Below, piece by piece: positions 25,480 through 36,858 of a stretch of DNA of 64,000 nt. Location of the stretch: the NCBI RefSeq assembly GCF_003987015.1, contig NZ_PIPQ01000006.1, positions 62,001-126,000 on the forward strand. Direction: 5' to 3'. The notes under the pieces are model-generated. The model was not told where the DNA came from. It did no database searches and saw nothing but the letters and a program-made list of their open reading frames with translations. Position 1 is the first letter of the stretch; the number at the start of each line of letters is the position of its first letter. Position numbers and translations under genes: made by a program. This DNA is from Aliidiomarina taiwanensis. Lineage in GTDB: Bacteria > Pseudomonadota > Gammaproteobacteria > Enterobacterales > Alteromonadaceae.

Positions 25480-27129
25480 ATGCCATTGCAGTCTGCCCAT
25501 TACGAGATGGTTCAGCGAGTTCAACGTTTAAATGCGATTGGTATTGCATTATCGTCTGAGCAAGATGCCAATGTTTTGTTAGAAGATATACTTTCAGGCG
25601 CTCGCGAGCTGACCAATGCCGACGCAGGCACCCTATATATTGTTGAAGGCGCAGGACCATTAGCTAGTAAGCATTTACGCTTTGCGTTAGTTCAAAACGA
25701 CACCCTAAATATTCACTACGGCGGAACAGGCAAGCCCGTTGGCAAAACCTTTTCTGAAATTCCTTTATATCTTGATGAGCAGCCGAACGAGCGTATGGTC
25801 GCTGCGTTTTCTGTACTACATAATAAGGCCGTTAGTATCACCGACGCCTATCAGGAAGAAGGCTTTGACTTCCAAGGTACCCGCGAGTTTGATAAACAAA
25901 CAGGCTACCGCTCACAGTCTATGTTAGTTATTCCCCTTAATAACCACGACAACGAAATAATAGCGGCCATCCAACTGCTGAATAAAAAAGACAAGGCTGG
26001 CAACACAATTCCATTTAATGATGAAGACATGGAGCTCCTGTCTTCTTTAGCCTCGCAAGCAGCTGTCGCCTTATCAAACCGCCAGCTCATAGACGACTTG
26101 CATAAGCTTTTTGAAAGCTTCACCCACGTTATAGCTACAGCCATTGATGCCAAGTCCCCCCAAACCGGGGCCCATTGCCGCCGCGTGCCCGACGCCACGT
26201 TAATGCTCGCGCAAGCGGCTAGCGGGTCGCAGTACCCGGGCATTGAAAAATTTAAAATGTCGAAAAGTGACATGTACGCGCTGGAAATAGCGGCTTGGCT
26301 GCACGACTGCGGTAAAATTGTCACCCCGCCACATATTGTCGAGAAATCGACAAAGCTGGAAACCATTTCAGACCGCATTGCGTTAATTGAGGCACGTATT
26401 GAGGTGTTACTTCGGCAAGAGCGTATTGCTCGACTAGAGGCAGAACTAGCAGCGCTTAAGCCTGGTGCTGTGCAGTCAACAGAAGTGGAGACGCTTCAAC
26501 AGAAAGAAGCGTTCTGGCAGCAGGTGCTTACCTTCTTGCGGGCCACGAATAAGGGGGGTGAATTCTTAGCTGACGAGGACATTGAACGGCTCAACACTCT
26601 CAGTCGTTACAGCTACATTACCCTTGAAGGGGACGAGCAGCCCCTTATTACGGAAGACGAGTTAGAGAACTTATCGGTTCGACGCGGAACGCTGACCGAC
26701 GCGGAACGTCAAATTATGAATGACCATATGGTGCACACCATTCAAATGCTGGAAAAGTTACCCTTTCCAAAGCATTTAAAGAATGTGCCTGAGTATGCTG
26801 GAGGTCATCATGAGCGCATGGATGGCACCGGCTACCCGAAAGGCTTACGCCGAGAGGAAATGTCTGTTCCTGCACGTATTATGGGCATTGCCGATGTTTT
26901 TGAAGCGTTAACTGCCCCCGAACGAAGCTATAAGCAACCAATGTCGCTTTCACAAACACTCACAATTATGGGTCGTATGGTGGAAAACAAACACCTGGAT
27001 CCAGACTTGTTTAATCTCTTTGTCGAGAAAAAGGTTTATTTGCAGTATGCAGAAAAGCACTTACAACCCGAACAAATAGACCAAGTTGACCTTTCACAAC
27101 TGCCAGGACTTTCTTTGCGTCACGCATAA
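25480..27129 (+). CDS. GAF and HD-GYP domain protein, probable c-di-GMP phosphodiesterase
   Basis: A 549-residue cytoplasmic protein with an N-terminal GAF domain (about 15-200, SEQDANVLLEDILSGARELTNADAGTLY) and a C-terminal HD-GYP domain. The HD motif is LHDCGKIVTP (about residue 272) and the GYP motif is HHERMDGTGYPKGL (about 445), followed by GIADVFEALTA. HD-GYP enzymes hydrolyse cyclic di-GMP. Roughly 100 residues of charged, partly coiled sequence are inserted between the HD motif and the next conserved histidine. ATG 25480 follows AAAGGAG. It heads a co-directional group with two cyclic-nucleotide genes. Confidence 0.88.
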   Translation: MPLQSAHYEMVQRVQRLNAIGIALSSEQDANVLLEDILSGARELTNADAGTLYIVEGAGPLASKHLRFALVQNDTLNIHYGGTGKPVGKTFSEIPLYLDEQPNERMVAAFSVLHNKAVSITDAYQEEGFDFQGTREFDKQTGYRSQSMLVIPLNNHDNEIIAAIQLLNKKDKAGNTIPFNDEDMELLSSLASQAAVALSNRQLIDDLHKLFESFTHVIATAIDAKSPQTGAHCRRVPDATLMLAQAASGSQYPGIEKFKMSKSDMYALEIAAWLHDCGKIVTPPHIVEKSTKLETISDRIALIEARIEVLLRQERIARLEAELAALKPGAVQSTEVETLQQKEAFWQQVLTFLRATNKGGEFLADEDIERLNTLSRYSYITLEGDEQPLITEDELENLSVRRGTLTDAERQIMNDHMVHTIQMLEKLPFPKHLKNVPEYAGGHHERMDGTGYPKGLRREEMSVPARIMGIADVFEALTAPERSYKQPMSLSQTLTIMGRMVENKHLDPDLFNLFVEKKVYLQYAEKHLQPEQIDQVDLSQLPGLSLRHA

Positions 27130-27148
27130 CTTTGAGGAGCAATAGAGT

Positions 27149-27895
27149 ATGACCATACGTGTGCTAGGGTGTAGTGGAGGTATTGGCGGTTTAACTGGCA
27201 GCACCTGCATACAGTTAGGAGAGCATATATTAATTGACGCGGGCTCTGGCTTAAACACCTTAAGCCTTACAGAAATGCGAGCCATAAAACATATTGTGTT
27301 AACCCATGCACACATGGACCACATTTGCTCTTTGCCTACTTTTTTAGCCAATCTGTTTGACTACTTTTCTGGGCCCATTGTGGTTCATGCTTTTCCTGAA
27401 ACCATACAGGTGCTAAAAGAGTGCATTTTTAATTGGCAAGTTTGGCCCGACTTTACCCAGCTGCCCTCTCCTGAAAACCCTATTTTAGCGTTTCAAGAAA
27501 TACACCCTCACCAGGCATTCACCATTGACGACTATCAGTTCCTGCCTTTTTCGGCTGCCCATACAGTGCCAACAGCAGCCTTGAGCGTCACGCATAACAA
27601 CATCCATTTTGTGTTTAGCGCTGACACCAAGTACACAGAGGAATTTGTAGCACACTTAAACACGTTAGAGCCTATCGATATTTTTATGGTGGAGTGTTCA
27701 TTCCCAGATAGGTATGCAGAGCTGGCAGAAGCGTCGTGTCATTTAACCCCAGCCACTGTGCAGCAGACCTTAAACGCGCTTAATGTACCACCTAAAGAAG
27801 TATGGATTAGCCATCTCAAGCCAAGCTACGAAGAGGAGTTACGCACTTTGTTTGCGACCTCCTCTGTGTACAAACACTGGCATATTCTCAAATAA
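27149..27895 (+). CDS. Class II 3',5'-cyclic-nucleotide phosphodiesterase (metallo-beta-lactamase fold)
   Basis: A 248-residue MBL-fold protein with the metal-binding motif THAHMDHICSLP (near residue 52), a later histidine in FSAAHTVP, and an aspartate in FSADTKYT. The pattern of HxHxDH followed by CSLP and then SHLKPSY near the C-terminus fits the class II cyclic nucleotide phosphodiesterases (PDEII). It ends 12 bases before a nucleotide cyclase gene, which strongly suggests they act on the same messenger. A generic MBL hydrolase remains possible. Confidence 0.8.
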   Translation: MTIRVLGCSGGIGGLTGSTCIQLGEHILIDAGSGLNTLSLTEMRAIKHIVLTHAHMDHICSLPTFLANLFDYFSGPIVVHAFPETIQVLKECIFNWQVWPDFTQLPSPENPILAFQEIHPHQAFTIDDYQFLPFSAAHTVPTAALSVTHNNIHFVFSADTKYTEEFVAHLNTLEPIDIFMVECSFPDRYAELAEASCHLTPATVQQTLNALNVPPKEVWISHLKPSYEEELRTLFATSSVYKHWHILK

Positions 27896-27907
27896 AAGGA
27901 CACCCGG

Positions 27908-30124
27908 GTGCCGCGTTTAAAGTTTACTTCTTCATTTCCCCAAGCCTGCATAAGCCTGCTCATCTTATTTGTTGTTTTAGGCGAACAAGTCGGCATATGG
28001 CCCTCTCAAGTTTTACAACGCTTGGAATGGCTTACATACGATGAGCGAGTACTAGCCACCCTTTCCGATGCCAAAGACCCAAGCATCGTGATTGTTGATA
28101 TCGACGAAGAGAGCTTGCAAGCCATAGGTCAATGGCCTTGGCCCCGTGCGCAAGTCGCTCAACTTTTATTTACTCTTTTTGAAGACTACAACATACAGTT
28201 TGCCGGTCTTGACGTTATTTTTGCCGAGCCAGAAACAAACCTACTGGAGCAGCAGTGGCAAGAGTTATATCAAGCTTACCCTGGGCTGCCCGAAAGCCCT
28301 CCGTTCCCAAGTGGCGACGACCTGCTACGCCAAGTTATTGCCGCTTACCCGGTCGTGCCTTCTTTTTATTTTGATACAGGTCAAGCAAGTCAAGTCACCC
28401 CGTCAAGTGGCGTACTCCCTCGCCCATTAACGGTGACCAATTCAGAGACTGACTGGCAGCAGCTCCCCATTTATCAGCCTAGGCGCTATACCAGCAATGC
28501 CTTTACGGTACAGCCCGCGCCCAGTGTGGGTGGCTTTTTTGATAACCCCATGGTGGACAGCGACGGTGTGTTCCGACGTGTACCGCTGGTGCAACGCTGG
28601 CATGAACAGCTCTACCCCAGCTTGCCATTAGCTATGTTCTATACTCTGCTTGGGCAGCCACCCGTAACCCTTGACGCTGTACCTGCTGCTGGCATGCTGC
28701 ATTTAGAAGGCATCGATGTGGGCGGCTTTTACTTTCCTACCGACCCCCATACCGCTGTACTTGTACCTTGGGCTGGCAAGCGTGAGCACTTTCCCTACAT
28801 TTCGGCCGCTCATGTGCTTGAAGGTCGCGTTCAACCTGAGTCTTTAGAAGGCAAAATCGTTTTACTTGGCACATCTGCCCCCGGCTTGATGGATCTGCGT
28901 TCAACTTCGGTAGGTGCCGTGTTCCCAGGAGTCGAAATTCATGCCAATGTTTTGGCTGGCATGTTGCAAATGAGCTTTCGTTCCGAGCCTGGCTACAGCT
29001 TAGCCATTACCGTGCTCACTTTATTTGTTCTGGGGCTGCTCATGACCTGGCTTTATCCTCGGCTGCGAGCAGTCCAACTTATTGGCTTAAGTCTGTTTCT
29101 GTTAGGCACCATAGTGACCGGGAATATGTACGCTTGGCACCAGGGCCTGGTTCTTCCTATTGCCTCTGTTATTTTGCTCACCGCCCTCATGACGGTTTGG
29201 CATTTAACCTTAAACTTTTGGCGTGAAAGCCATGCTAAAAAGCAAGTGGCGGATCAATTTGGTATGTATATCCCCCCGGAATTAGTAAAAGACATTGTCG
29301 CTTCTCCAGAAGCACAAGATATGGCAGGGCAAGAAAAAGAACTCACCGTACTGTTTTCCGATATACGTGGCTTTACCACCTTTAGTGAGAAAATTCCGCC
29401 CGCTGAGTTAACCCAGGTTATGAACCGGCTGTTAACCCCTGTAACTCAGGCCATTCACGCACACCAAGGCACCATAGACAAATATATGGGCGACGCCGTT
29501 ATGGCTTTTTGGGGCGCCCCCTTGTCCGATGAAAAGCACGCCCTGCATGCAGTGGAAGGAGCCCTCGCTATGCAAGAAGCATTGACAGAAATAAACCGCG
29601 AGTTTGTGCAAGAAGGGAAGCAAGCATTAGCTATGGGGGTTGGCATTCATACGGGCTTAATGAACGTGGGCAACATGGGGTCTTCGTTCAGAATGGCCTA
29701 TACAGTGCTTGGTGATAATGTGAACTTAGGCGCTCGCCTAGAAAGCCTTACAAAGAACTACGGGGTAGATATTTTAATAAGCGAGATAACCCAGCAAAAG
29801 ATAGCGCCAACAGGCCTGTTTTTGCTTCGTAAAGTAGACAAAGTACGAGTCAAAGGGCGTTTTGCTCCTGTAGAGATTTTTCAGTTGCTTGGCAAAAAAG
29901 AGCAACTAAACGAGCAAGTTCAGGCCATGGTGGCAAGTTTTGAAAATGCCCTGTCCATCTATGAGCAAGCAAACTTTGCAGAGGCACTACAAGCATTCCA
30001 GCAGCACTTGGGCCTATACCCCGATGACCAAGTCGCCCAGTTGTATCTTATACGCTGCGAGAATTACCTAAGCACCCCACCCCCAGACAACTGGGACGGC
30101 GTGTTTACTCATAAAGAAAAATAA
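27908..30124 (+). CDS. CHASE2-domain adenylate/guanylate cyclase
   Basis: A 738-residue membrane sensor cyclase. After an N-terminal membrane segment comes a periplasmic CHASE2 domain (about 40-340, with the typical VDIDEESLQAIGQWPWPR), three membrane helices (about 355-430) and a class III cyclase domain (about 470-650). The metal aspartates are in FSDIRGFT and in the KYMGDAVMAFW stretch, and the transition-state arginine is in NLGARLE. A short C-terminal region of about 60 residues looks TPR-like. Start is GTG with AAGGA upstream. Product (cAMP or cGMP) cannot be decided by eye. It is immediately followed by a convergent gene. Confidence 0.88.
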   Translation: MPRLKFTSSFPQACISLLILFVVLGEQVGIWPSQVLQRLEWLTYDERVLATLSDAKDPSIVIVDIDEESLQAIGQWPWPRAQVAQLLFTLFEDYNIQFAGLDVIFAEPETNLLEQQWQELYQAYPGLPESPPFPSGDDLLRQVIAAYPVVPSFYFDTGQASQVTPSSGVLPRPLTVTNSETDWQQLPIYQPRRYTSNAFTVQPAPSVGGFFDNPMVDSDGVFRRVPLVQRWHEQLYPSLPLAMFYTLLGQPPVTLDAVPAAGMLHLEGIDVGGFYFPTDPHTAVLVPWAGKREHFPYISAAHVLEGRVQPESLEGKIVLLGTSAPGLMDLRSTSVGAVFPGVEIHANVLAGMLQMSFRSEPGYSLAITVLTLFVLGLLMTWLYPRLRAVQLIGLSLFLLGTIVTGNMYAWHQGLVLPIASVILLTALMTVWHLTLNFWRESHAKKQVADQFGMYIPPELVKDIVASPEAQDMAGQEKELTVLFSDIRGFTTFSEKIPPAELTQVMNRLLTPVTQAIHAHQGTIDKYMGDAVMAFWGAPLSDEKHALHAVEGALAMQEALTEINREFVQEGKQALAMGVGIHTGLMNVGNMGSSFRMAYTVLGDNVNLGARLESLTKNYGVDILISEITQQKIAPTGLFLLRKVDKVRVKGRFAPVEIFQLLGKKEQLNEQVQAMVASFENALSIYEQANFAEALQAFQQHLGLYPDDQVAQLYLIRCENYLSTPPPDNWDGVFTHKEK

Positions 30125-30571
30125 TTAGCTAGCGGTTCGTATGGCTGTCATAAGCACGGTAAACCAAATAAAGTGGCTTCCTGCAGCCACAAAAGTAATG
30201 GGCCGGCGCATACGCTCGTACCAAGGGGCCGTCACTTGGCTCAAGTCATAGTTTAACCACAGCAAATAACTGCCTGCCAACACAGGTAAAGCAATAATCT
30301 CAGGTAGTGCTGCCACCGCAAGCCATGCCACCAATGCCGGTGCCATACACAGCAACATTCTGAGCTCTGGTCGCTCAAGCTGGCCCGCCATGGCTAAGCC
30401 CCAGTGTATCCCCCCTAAAAAAGATAAAATAACCGCACTGTAAATTAGAAACACCTGTAAAAGCACATCGACCCAAAGGTTAAACGCACCTAAAATAGCA
30501 GTCCCTATAAAGGGAATAAGACCCGCCCAGGCGAGCCTGTTTGCTCTTAGTTCAATACTTTTTGTCACCAC
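30125..30571 (-). CDS. DUF3429 membrane protein
   Basis: A 148-residue hydrophobic protein with about five membrane helices. The pattern FLGGIHWGLAMAG followed by an arginine/proline-rich loop matches DUF3429, a family of unknown function common in marine proteobacteria. Its stop abuts the stop of the convergent cyclase gene, and it starts 10 bases after the yrbG stop, so it is the second gene of a yrbG-DUF3429 unit. Confidence 0.8.
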   Translation of the reverse strand: MVTKSIELRANRLAWAGLIPFIGTAILGAFNLWVDVLLQVFLIYSAVILSFLGGIHWGLAMAGQLERPELRMLLCMAPALVAWLAVAALPEIIALPVLAGSYLLWLNYDLSQVTAPWYERMRRPITFVAAGSHFIWFTVLMTAIRTAS

Positions 30572-30581
30572 CTTCTTTCTC

Positions 30582-31565
30582 CTAGTTCAGTACAACACCA
30601 ATCACTAACCAGCTTACATAGGCACAGTAAATTAGCAAAAAAGCACTGCCTTCTAACCGGTTGATGCGTGCGGGACGCGCCGGCAACCAGGACTTAGGCC
30701 GCCAGGCAAATAAGGTGAGCAGTAGCGTTAAGCCTAAAACAAGTGCCCAGTCTCTATATAGCACTTCCTCTGCCACAGAAATAGGAGCAACCAAACCGGC
30801 AAAACCGACCACAGCCAACGTATTAAATAAGTTGGAGCCAATCAAGTTACCAAGGGCTAAGTCGTGCTCTTTCTTACGAATAGCTACAATAGCGGCAGCC
30901 AACTCCGGAAGAGATGTCCCTAAGGCCACTATGGTCAGGCCGATAATAAGGTCGTCCACCCCCAAGGCGACGGCAATTTCAACGGCCCCCCACACCAACA
31001 GCCGGGAGCTAGCTACCAGCAGTATGAGTCCCACTACTAACCAAGTAACAGAGTGCTTCAAAGGTGCTTGTTCACTTCCCATGCTTTCCTCTAGCTCTGC
31101 TGCCAAGGGGTCGTCGCTGCCACCGTTTTGGCGCAACGTCCACAGCAGCACAACTACAAAAACAGCCAGTAACACGAGGGCGTCAACTCGGCTTACCTCA
31201 CCGTCAATTAACTGGTAGCCCGCAAGCAAAGTGACCCCTAGCAATATGGGTAATTCGCGTCGCAATACCCCTGAGCTCACTGTCATGGGGAGTAATAGCG
31301 CACTTAAACCTAAGACCAAGCCAATATTGGCAATGTTCGAGCCAAATGCATTTCCTAAGGCTAAACCTGGGTTCCCTTGGGCTGCGGCAAAAACTGACAC
31401 CACAATTTCTGGGGCAGAGGTGCCAAAGCCGATGACCAACATACCAATGACTAAAGGAGGCACGCCAAGCACTTTTGACGTGTTTGCTGCGCCTTCAATA
31501 AACTTATCGGCACTCCACACCAAAACCGCCAGACCGACGATAAGCGCAATAATAGGAACCAACAT
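30582..31565 (-). CDS. yrbG: Calcium/sodium antiporter, YrbG family
   Basis: A 327-residue K+-independent Na+/Ca2+ exchanger of the CaCA superfamily with ten membrane helices in two inverted halves. The alpha repeats are visible: GFGTSAPEIVVSV with GNAFGSNIANIGL in the first half, and ALGTSLPELAAAI with GNLIGSNLFNTLAV in the second, carrying the conserved ion-binding glutamates. E. coli YrbG is 325 residues. It is divergent from the GNAT gene. Confidence 0.93.
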   Translation of the reverse strand: MLVPIIALIVGLAVLVWSADKFIEGAANTSKVLGVPPLVIGMLVIGFGTSAPEIVVSVFAAAQGNPGLALGNAFGSNIANIGLVLGLSALLLPMTVSSGVLRRELPILLGVTLLAGYQLIDGEVSRVDALVLLAVFVVVLLWTLRQNGGSDDPLAAELEESMGSEQAPLKHSVTWLVVGLILLVASSRLLVWGAVEIAVALGVDDLIIGLTIVALGTSLPELAAAIVAIRKKEHDLALGNLIGSNLFNTLAVVGFAGLVAPISVAEEVLYRDWALVLGLTLLLTLFAWRPKSWLPARPARINRLEGSAFLLIYCAYVSWLVIGVVLN

Positions 31566-31705
31566 GAACTCTCCTTGATTTTAATTTAGTTATTTCCCGC
31601 TACAGCCGGCTCGGCACTGGCTCGAAAAGCGGAATTCTGGCAATATTTGTTCACCATTTTAAAGTGAACAGCCCCACTTCGCGAGTGATACTTACAACTT
31701 AGGTT

Positions 31706-32155
31706 ATGCCCATGAAAATACGCCCAGCCCTCCGCTCTGACATTTCAGCCATTACCGCTTTAGAATATGAGACCTACAGCTACGAAGGCTATCCTGCAAC
31801 GTTTATTGCACAGGCTATTATGCAGTGGCCAACCCTTTGTATTGTGGCCGAAGACAAGCAAGGGGACATCCTTGGTTACGCATTATATGCGCCAGCGGAC
31901 CAAGCAGGCAGTTGCTGGCTTATGTCATTACTTATTAGCACCAACGCACGCGGCCAAGGGGTTGGCCGTGCATTAACTGTGTTTGGTCAGTCTCACTTGA
32001 AAGAACTTGGCTATACGCGCTGTTTACTAACCGTAGCCCCTGAAAATAAAGCGGGCATTCAACTGTACGAAAGTTTAAGCTTTGTAAGGTTAGACTTTAT
32101 TGAACACGCGCTTGGTAAAAATGAGCACCGCTACTTAATGGCACAAGCTTTATAA
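31706..32155 (+). CDS. GNAT family N-acetyltransferase
   Basis: A 149-residue acetyltransferase. The acetyl-CoA motif is RGQGVGRAL (near residue 86), preceded by a beta strand (MSLLISTNA) and followed by LLTVAPENKAGIQLYESLSF, a RimI-like pattern. The substrate is unknown: RimI-type enzymes acetylate N-termini, but there is no tsaB/rimI context here. An ATG two codons in is an alternative start. Confidence 0.85.
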   Translation: MPMKIRPALRSDISAITALEYETYSYEGYPATFIAQAIMQWPTLCIVAEDKQGDILGYALYAPADQAGSCWLMSLLISTNARGQGVGRALTVFGQSHLKELGYTRCLLTVAPENKAGIQLYESLSFVRLDFIEHALGKNEHRYLMAQAL

Positions 32156-32189
32156 CTTTTTTGATGTTTTGGCTTCAAGGAGCAATTTC

Positions 32190-33482
32190 ATGACAGATTG
32201 TTGGCAGCAACGACGTTCAAACGACGCCCCCTCTCGCCCAGGTGACTCTAGAAACCCATGGCAACGGGATCGTGCTCGGATATTACACTCAGCTGCTTTT
32301 CGTCGCCTGCAATCGAAAACTCAAATTATGAACGTAGGGGAAAACGACTTTTACCGAACGCGCTTAACCCATAGCCTGGAAGCAGCGCAAATTGGGGCGT
32401 CGCTTATTAACCAACTTCAGCAACAAGGTTGTGAAAAAGCAAAACAGCTACTACCCGACGGTAACCTTATGGAAGCCTTATGCCTAGCACACGACATTGG
32501 CCACCCTCCCTTTGGTCATGGTGGGGAAACCGCATTAAACTATAAAATGCTCGCTAGCGGTGGCTTTGAAGGAAATGGTCAAACGTTCCGAATTGTCGGA
32601 AAGCTCGAAAGCTATCATGCGGAACATGGTATGGATTTAACCCGGCGTACCCTGCTTGGCTTATTAAAATACCCAGTGCTTATGCCGCAACTTACAGTGC
32701 CAAAGCAGGTAGAGCGCCCACCTAGCTTGGCTCCTTGGAAACCAGCCAAAGCCTTATACCATGCAGACGCTGACATTCTCGACTGGGTTCTCGCTCCCTT
32801 GTCAGAGTCTGACCGCGCTTATTTCCAAGCAGTCGAAACCTTTCCCACGTCGCCCTTTCAGCGCTCGCTACACAAGTCCTTCGACGCCTCCATGATGGAG
32901 CTAGCCGATGACATTGCGTATGGTGTGCACGACTTAGAAGACGCTGTGGTGACAGGTACACTAACTAAAGCTGACTGGCATGCCTCTATGGACGAGCAAT
33001 TAGAGCAGCTATCTCCTAGCCTGAAACAGCTTATGAAAAAGCTGCAATTATTGCTGTTTTCAAGCGAACACCATGAGCGTAAAAACGCCATAGGCGCTAT
33101 GGTCAATATATTTGTCACGGCTGTACAGGTGGTGGAGTCTTTGCCGTCGGTGGAAGAACCTCTTATTCGCTACAACGTGGAGTTGCCCAGCGACGAAGCG
33201 AAGCTGCTTTCAGCTTTGAAGTCTGTGGTGTTTAAACATGTTATTAACACTCCGGAGATACAGCAGCTAAGGTACCGCAGCCAGAATATGTTGCTTAATC
33301 TATTTAGTGCTTTTCATGCAGAGCCTGCTCGTTTGCTGCCAAGCAATTCACGCCAGCGCTGGGAAAAAGCGTTTGAAGAAGGCGGGCAGGAAGGTGCAGA
33401 CCGCGCACTCTGTGACTACATTGCGGGTATGACCGACGACTACGCCGGCCATATGTATCAACGCTTATTCGGTATCGGCTAG
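32190..33482 (+). CDS. dGTPase-like HD-domain triphosphohydrolase
   Basis: A 430-residue HD protein of the deoxyguanosinetriphosphate triphosphohydrolase family (Dgt, YfbR-unrelated). The motifs are RLQSKTQIM, RTRLTHSLEAAQIG and AHDIGHPPFGHGGE, giving the H...HD...D metal site. Such enzymes release triphosphate from dNTPs. Its length and motif spacing fit the dGTPase-like group rather than classic 505-residue E. coli Dgt. ATG 32190 is preceded by AAGGAG; seven more residues are open upstream. It overlaps rsuA tail to tail by four bases. Confidence 0.88.
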   Translation: MTDCWQQRRSNDAPSRPGDSRNPWQRDRARILHSAAFRRLQSKTQIMNVGENDFYRTRLTHSLEAAQIGASLINQLQQQGCEKAKQLLPDGNLMEALCLAHDIGHPPFGHGGETALNYKMLASGGFEGNGQTFRIVGKLESYHAEHGMDLTRRTLLGLLKYPVLMPQLTVPKQVERPPSLAPWKPAKALYHADADILDWVLAPLSESDRAYFQAVETFPTSPFQRSLHKSFDASMMELADDIAYGVHDLEDAVVTGTLTKADWHASMDEQLEQLSPSLKQLMKKLQLLLFSSEHHERKNAIGAMVNIFVTAVQVVESLPSVEEPLIRYNVELPSDEAKLLSALKSVVFKHVINTPEIQQLRYRSQNMLLNLFSAFHAEPARLLPSNSRQRWEKAFEEGGQEGADRALCDYIAGMTDDYAGHMYQRLFGIG

Positions 33483-34168
33483 AACAGCGCAATTTCCTCA
33501 GGCGTAAGCTCCCGTGTTTCGCCTGGGCCGAGTTCAGGGTCGAGCACAAGTTCGCCCACTTGCTCCCGGTGCAACTGTTCTACTTTATTACCTACAGCAG
33601 CAAACATACGTCGCACTTGATGATATCGTCCCTCGTGTACTGTCACTAAAGCTTCACGCTCCGACACTATTTCTAATGTCGCAGGGGCCGTTAATTTGGC
33701 CTCTCCGCGTAACTGTAAGCCCGCAGCAAAAGCCTCTACATCGGCCGGTGTAAGCGGGTCTGCAAGCCAAGCTCGGTACACTTTGCTGCATTCCCGTTTA
33801 GGAGACGTTATACGGTGCGACCACTGCCCATCGTTGGTGATCAGTAAAAGCCCTGAAGTGTCTAAGTCTAACCGACCAACCGTGTGCAACTTGGCTGGGT
33901 TTGCCACATCTAGGTATGAAAACACTGTCATATGCACTGGGTCGTCATTGGCACACACACAGTCCAGGGGTTTGTGCATCATTAAATACGTGGGCCCCAA
34001 AACCTTTAAAGGAATATGGTTTAACACCACTTTTGCCCCCTCTGGCACTTGGAAGGCCCCTTTTTTGTGCACCACTCCGTCCACAGTAACTTCTTCACGG
34101 TGCAGTGCTTTGGTGGCTTCTTTTCGGCTTATTCCCGTCGCTTCAGAAATGTATCTATCGAGTCGCAT
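33479..34168 (-). CDS. rsuA: 16S rRNA pseudouridine(516) synthase RsuA
   Basis: A 229-residue protein that makes pseudouridine 516 in 16S rRNA. The N-terminal S4 domain begins MRLDRYISEATGISRKEATK, and the catalytic domain contains GRLDLDTSGLLLIT with the catalytic aspartate. The start at 34168 matches the E. coli RsuA N-terminus (MRLDKFI); five extra residues are open upstream. RluE/RluF are the alternatives, but the short N-terminus and overall length favour RsuA. Confidence 0.88.
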   Translation of the reverse strand: MRLDRYISEATGISRKEATKALHREEVTVDGVVHKKGAFQVPEGAKVVLNHIPLKVLGPTYLMMHKPLDCVCANDDPVHMTVFSYLDVANPAKLHTVGRLDLDTSGLLLITNDGQWSHRITSPKRECSKVYRAWLADPLTPADVEAFAAGLQLRGEAKLTAPATLEIVSEREALVTVHEGRYHQVRRMFAAVGNKVEQLHREQVGELVLDPELGPGETRELTPEEIALF

Positions 34169-34249
34169 GGGTTTCCCCGTCATCTAAAAGTGTATATGGT
34201 GCGTATTGTAACGCACAATCCTATAAAATGGCGGGTAAGGGTAGAATAT

Positions 34250-34780
34250 ATGCTGAGTATTAAATGGCTGGTAGGTCTTGCAGGAGTTGCTGCCTGCGTT
34301 TATTTTTTTGCTGTACACAATAAAAAAGTAACGCCGGTTGTAAACCCTATTCAAAACTTTCAAGCAGAGCGTTATGCAGGCACTTGGTATGAAGTATTAC
34401 GCTTACCGCATTCGTTCGAAAAAAATCTCACTCAGGTTACCGCGGAGTATCGTCTAAATAATGACGGCACCATTGAGGTCACAAATAGAGGCTTTCATAG
34501 TAAGAAGGGCCGGTGGCAAACCGCCATTGGTTTAGCAAAGCCTGTAGCAGGTTTGAATGCCGGTTTTAAAGTGAGCTTTTTCTGGCCTTTTACAGGTGGC
34601 TACTACATTGCCGAGCTAGGCAGCCAATATGAGTACGCAGTGATTGTCAGCGACTCCCGTGACTACTTCTGGTTACTGAGCCGTACTCCAAACCCCAGCC
34701 AAGGGCTCATTGACGAAGTCACTGCGAAAGCCTATGACTGGGGTTATAATATTGACAACCTTATTCGTGTGCAGCATTAG
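34250..34780 (+). CDS. Lipocalin family protein (Blc-like)
   Basis: A 176-residue lipocalin. The fold motif ERYAGTWYEVLRLPHSFEKNL (GxW motif, near residues 43-63) is followed by VTAEYRLNNDGTIEVTNRG and the closing motif YFWLLSRTPNP, as in bacterial Blc (177 residues). The N-terminus is a 20-residue hydrophobic stretch; VAAC at 13-16 fits a lipobox, but hydrophobic residues continue past the cysteine, so a lipoprotein or a membrane anchor are both possible. It likely binds lipids in the envelope. The frame is open upstream to 34049 but overlaps rsuA. Confidence 0.88.
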   Translation: MLSIKWLVGLAGVAACVYFFAVHNKKVTPVVNPIQNFQAERYAGTWYEVLRLPHSFEKNLTQVTAEYRLNNDGTIEVTNRGFHSKKGRWQTAIGLAKPVAGLNAGFKVSFFWPFTGGYYIAELGSQYEYAVIVSDSRDYFWLLSRTPNPSQGLIDEVTAKAYDWGYNIDNLIRVQH

Positions 34781-34788
34781 CTGCACAC
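34767..34788. terminator. Hairpin between lipocalin gene and fadH
   Basis: GTGTGCAGC (34767-34775), loop ATTA, GCTGCACAC (34780-34788): a perfect 9-bp stem covering the lipocalin stop codon, between convergent genes. There is no T tract, so it may act with Rho or as a 3'-end stabiliser. Confidence 0.45.
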
Positions 34789-34802
34789 TCAGGCTCAGAA
34801 GC

Positions 34803-36839
<2,037 letters not shown>

Positions 36840-36858
36840 TCATGTACGTCCCATAGTG

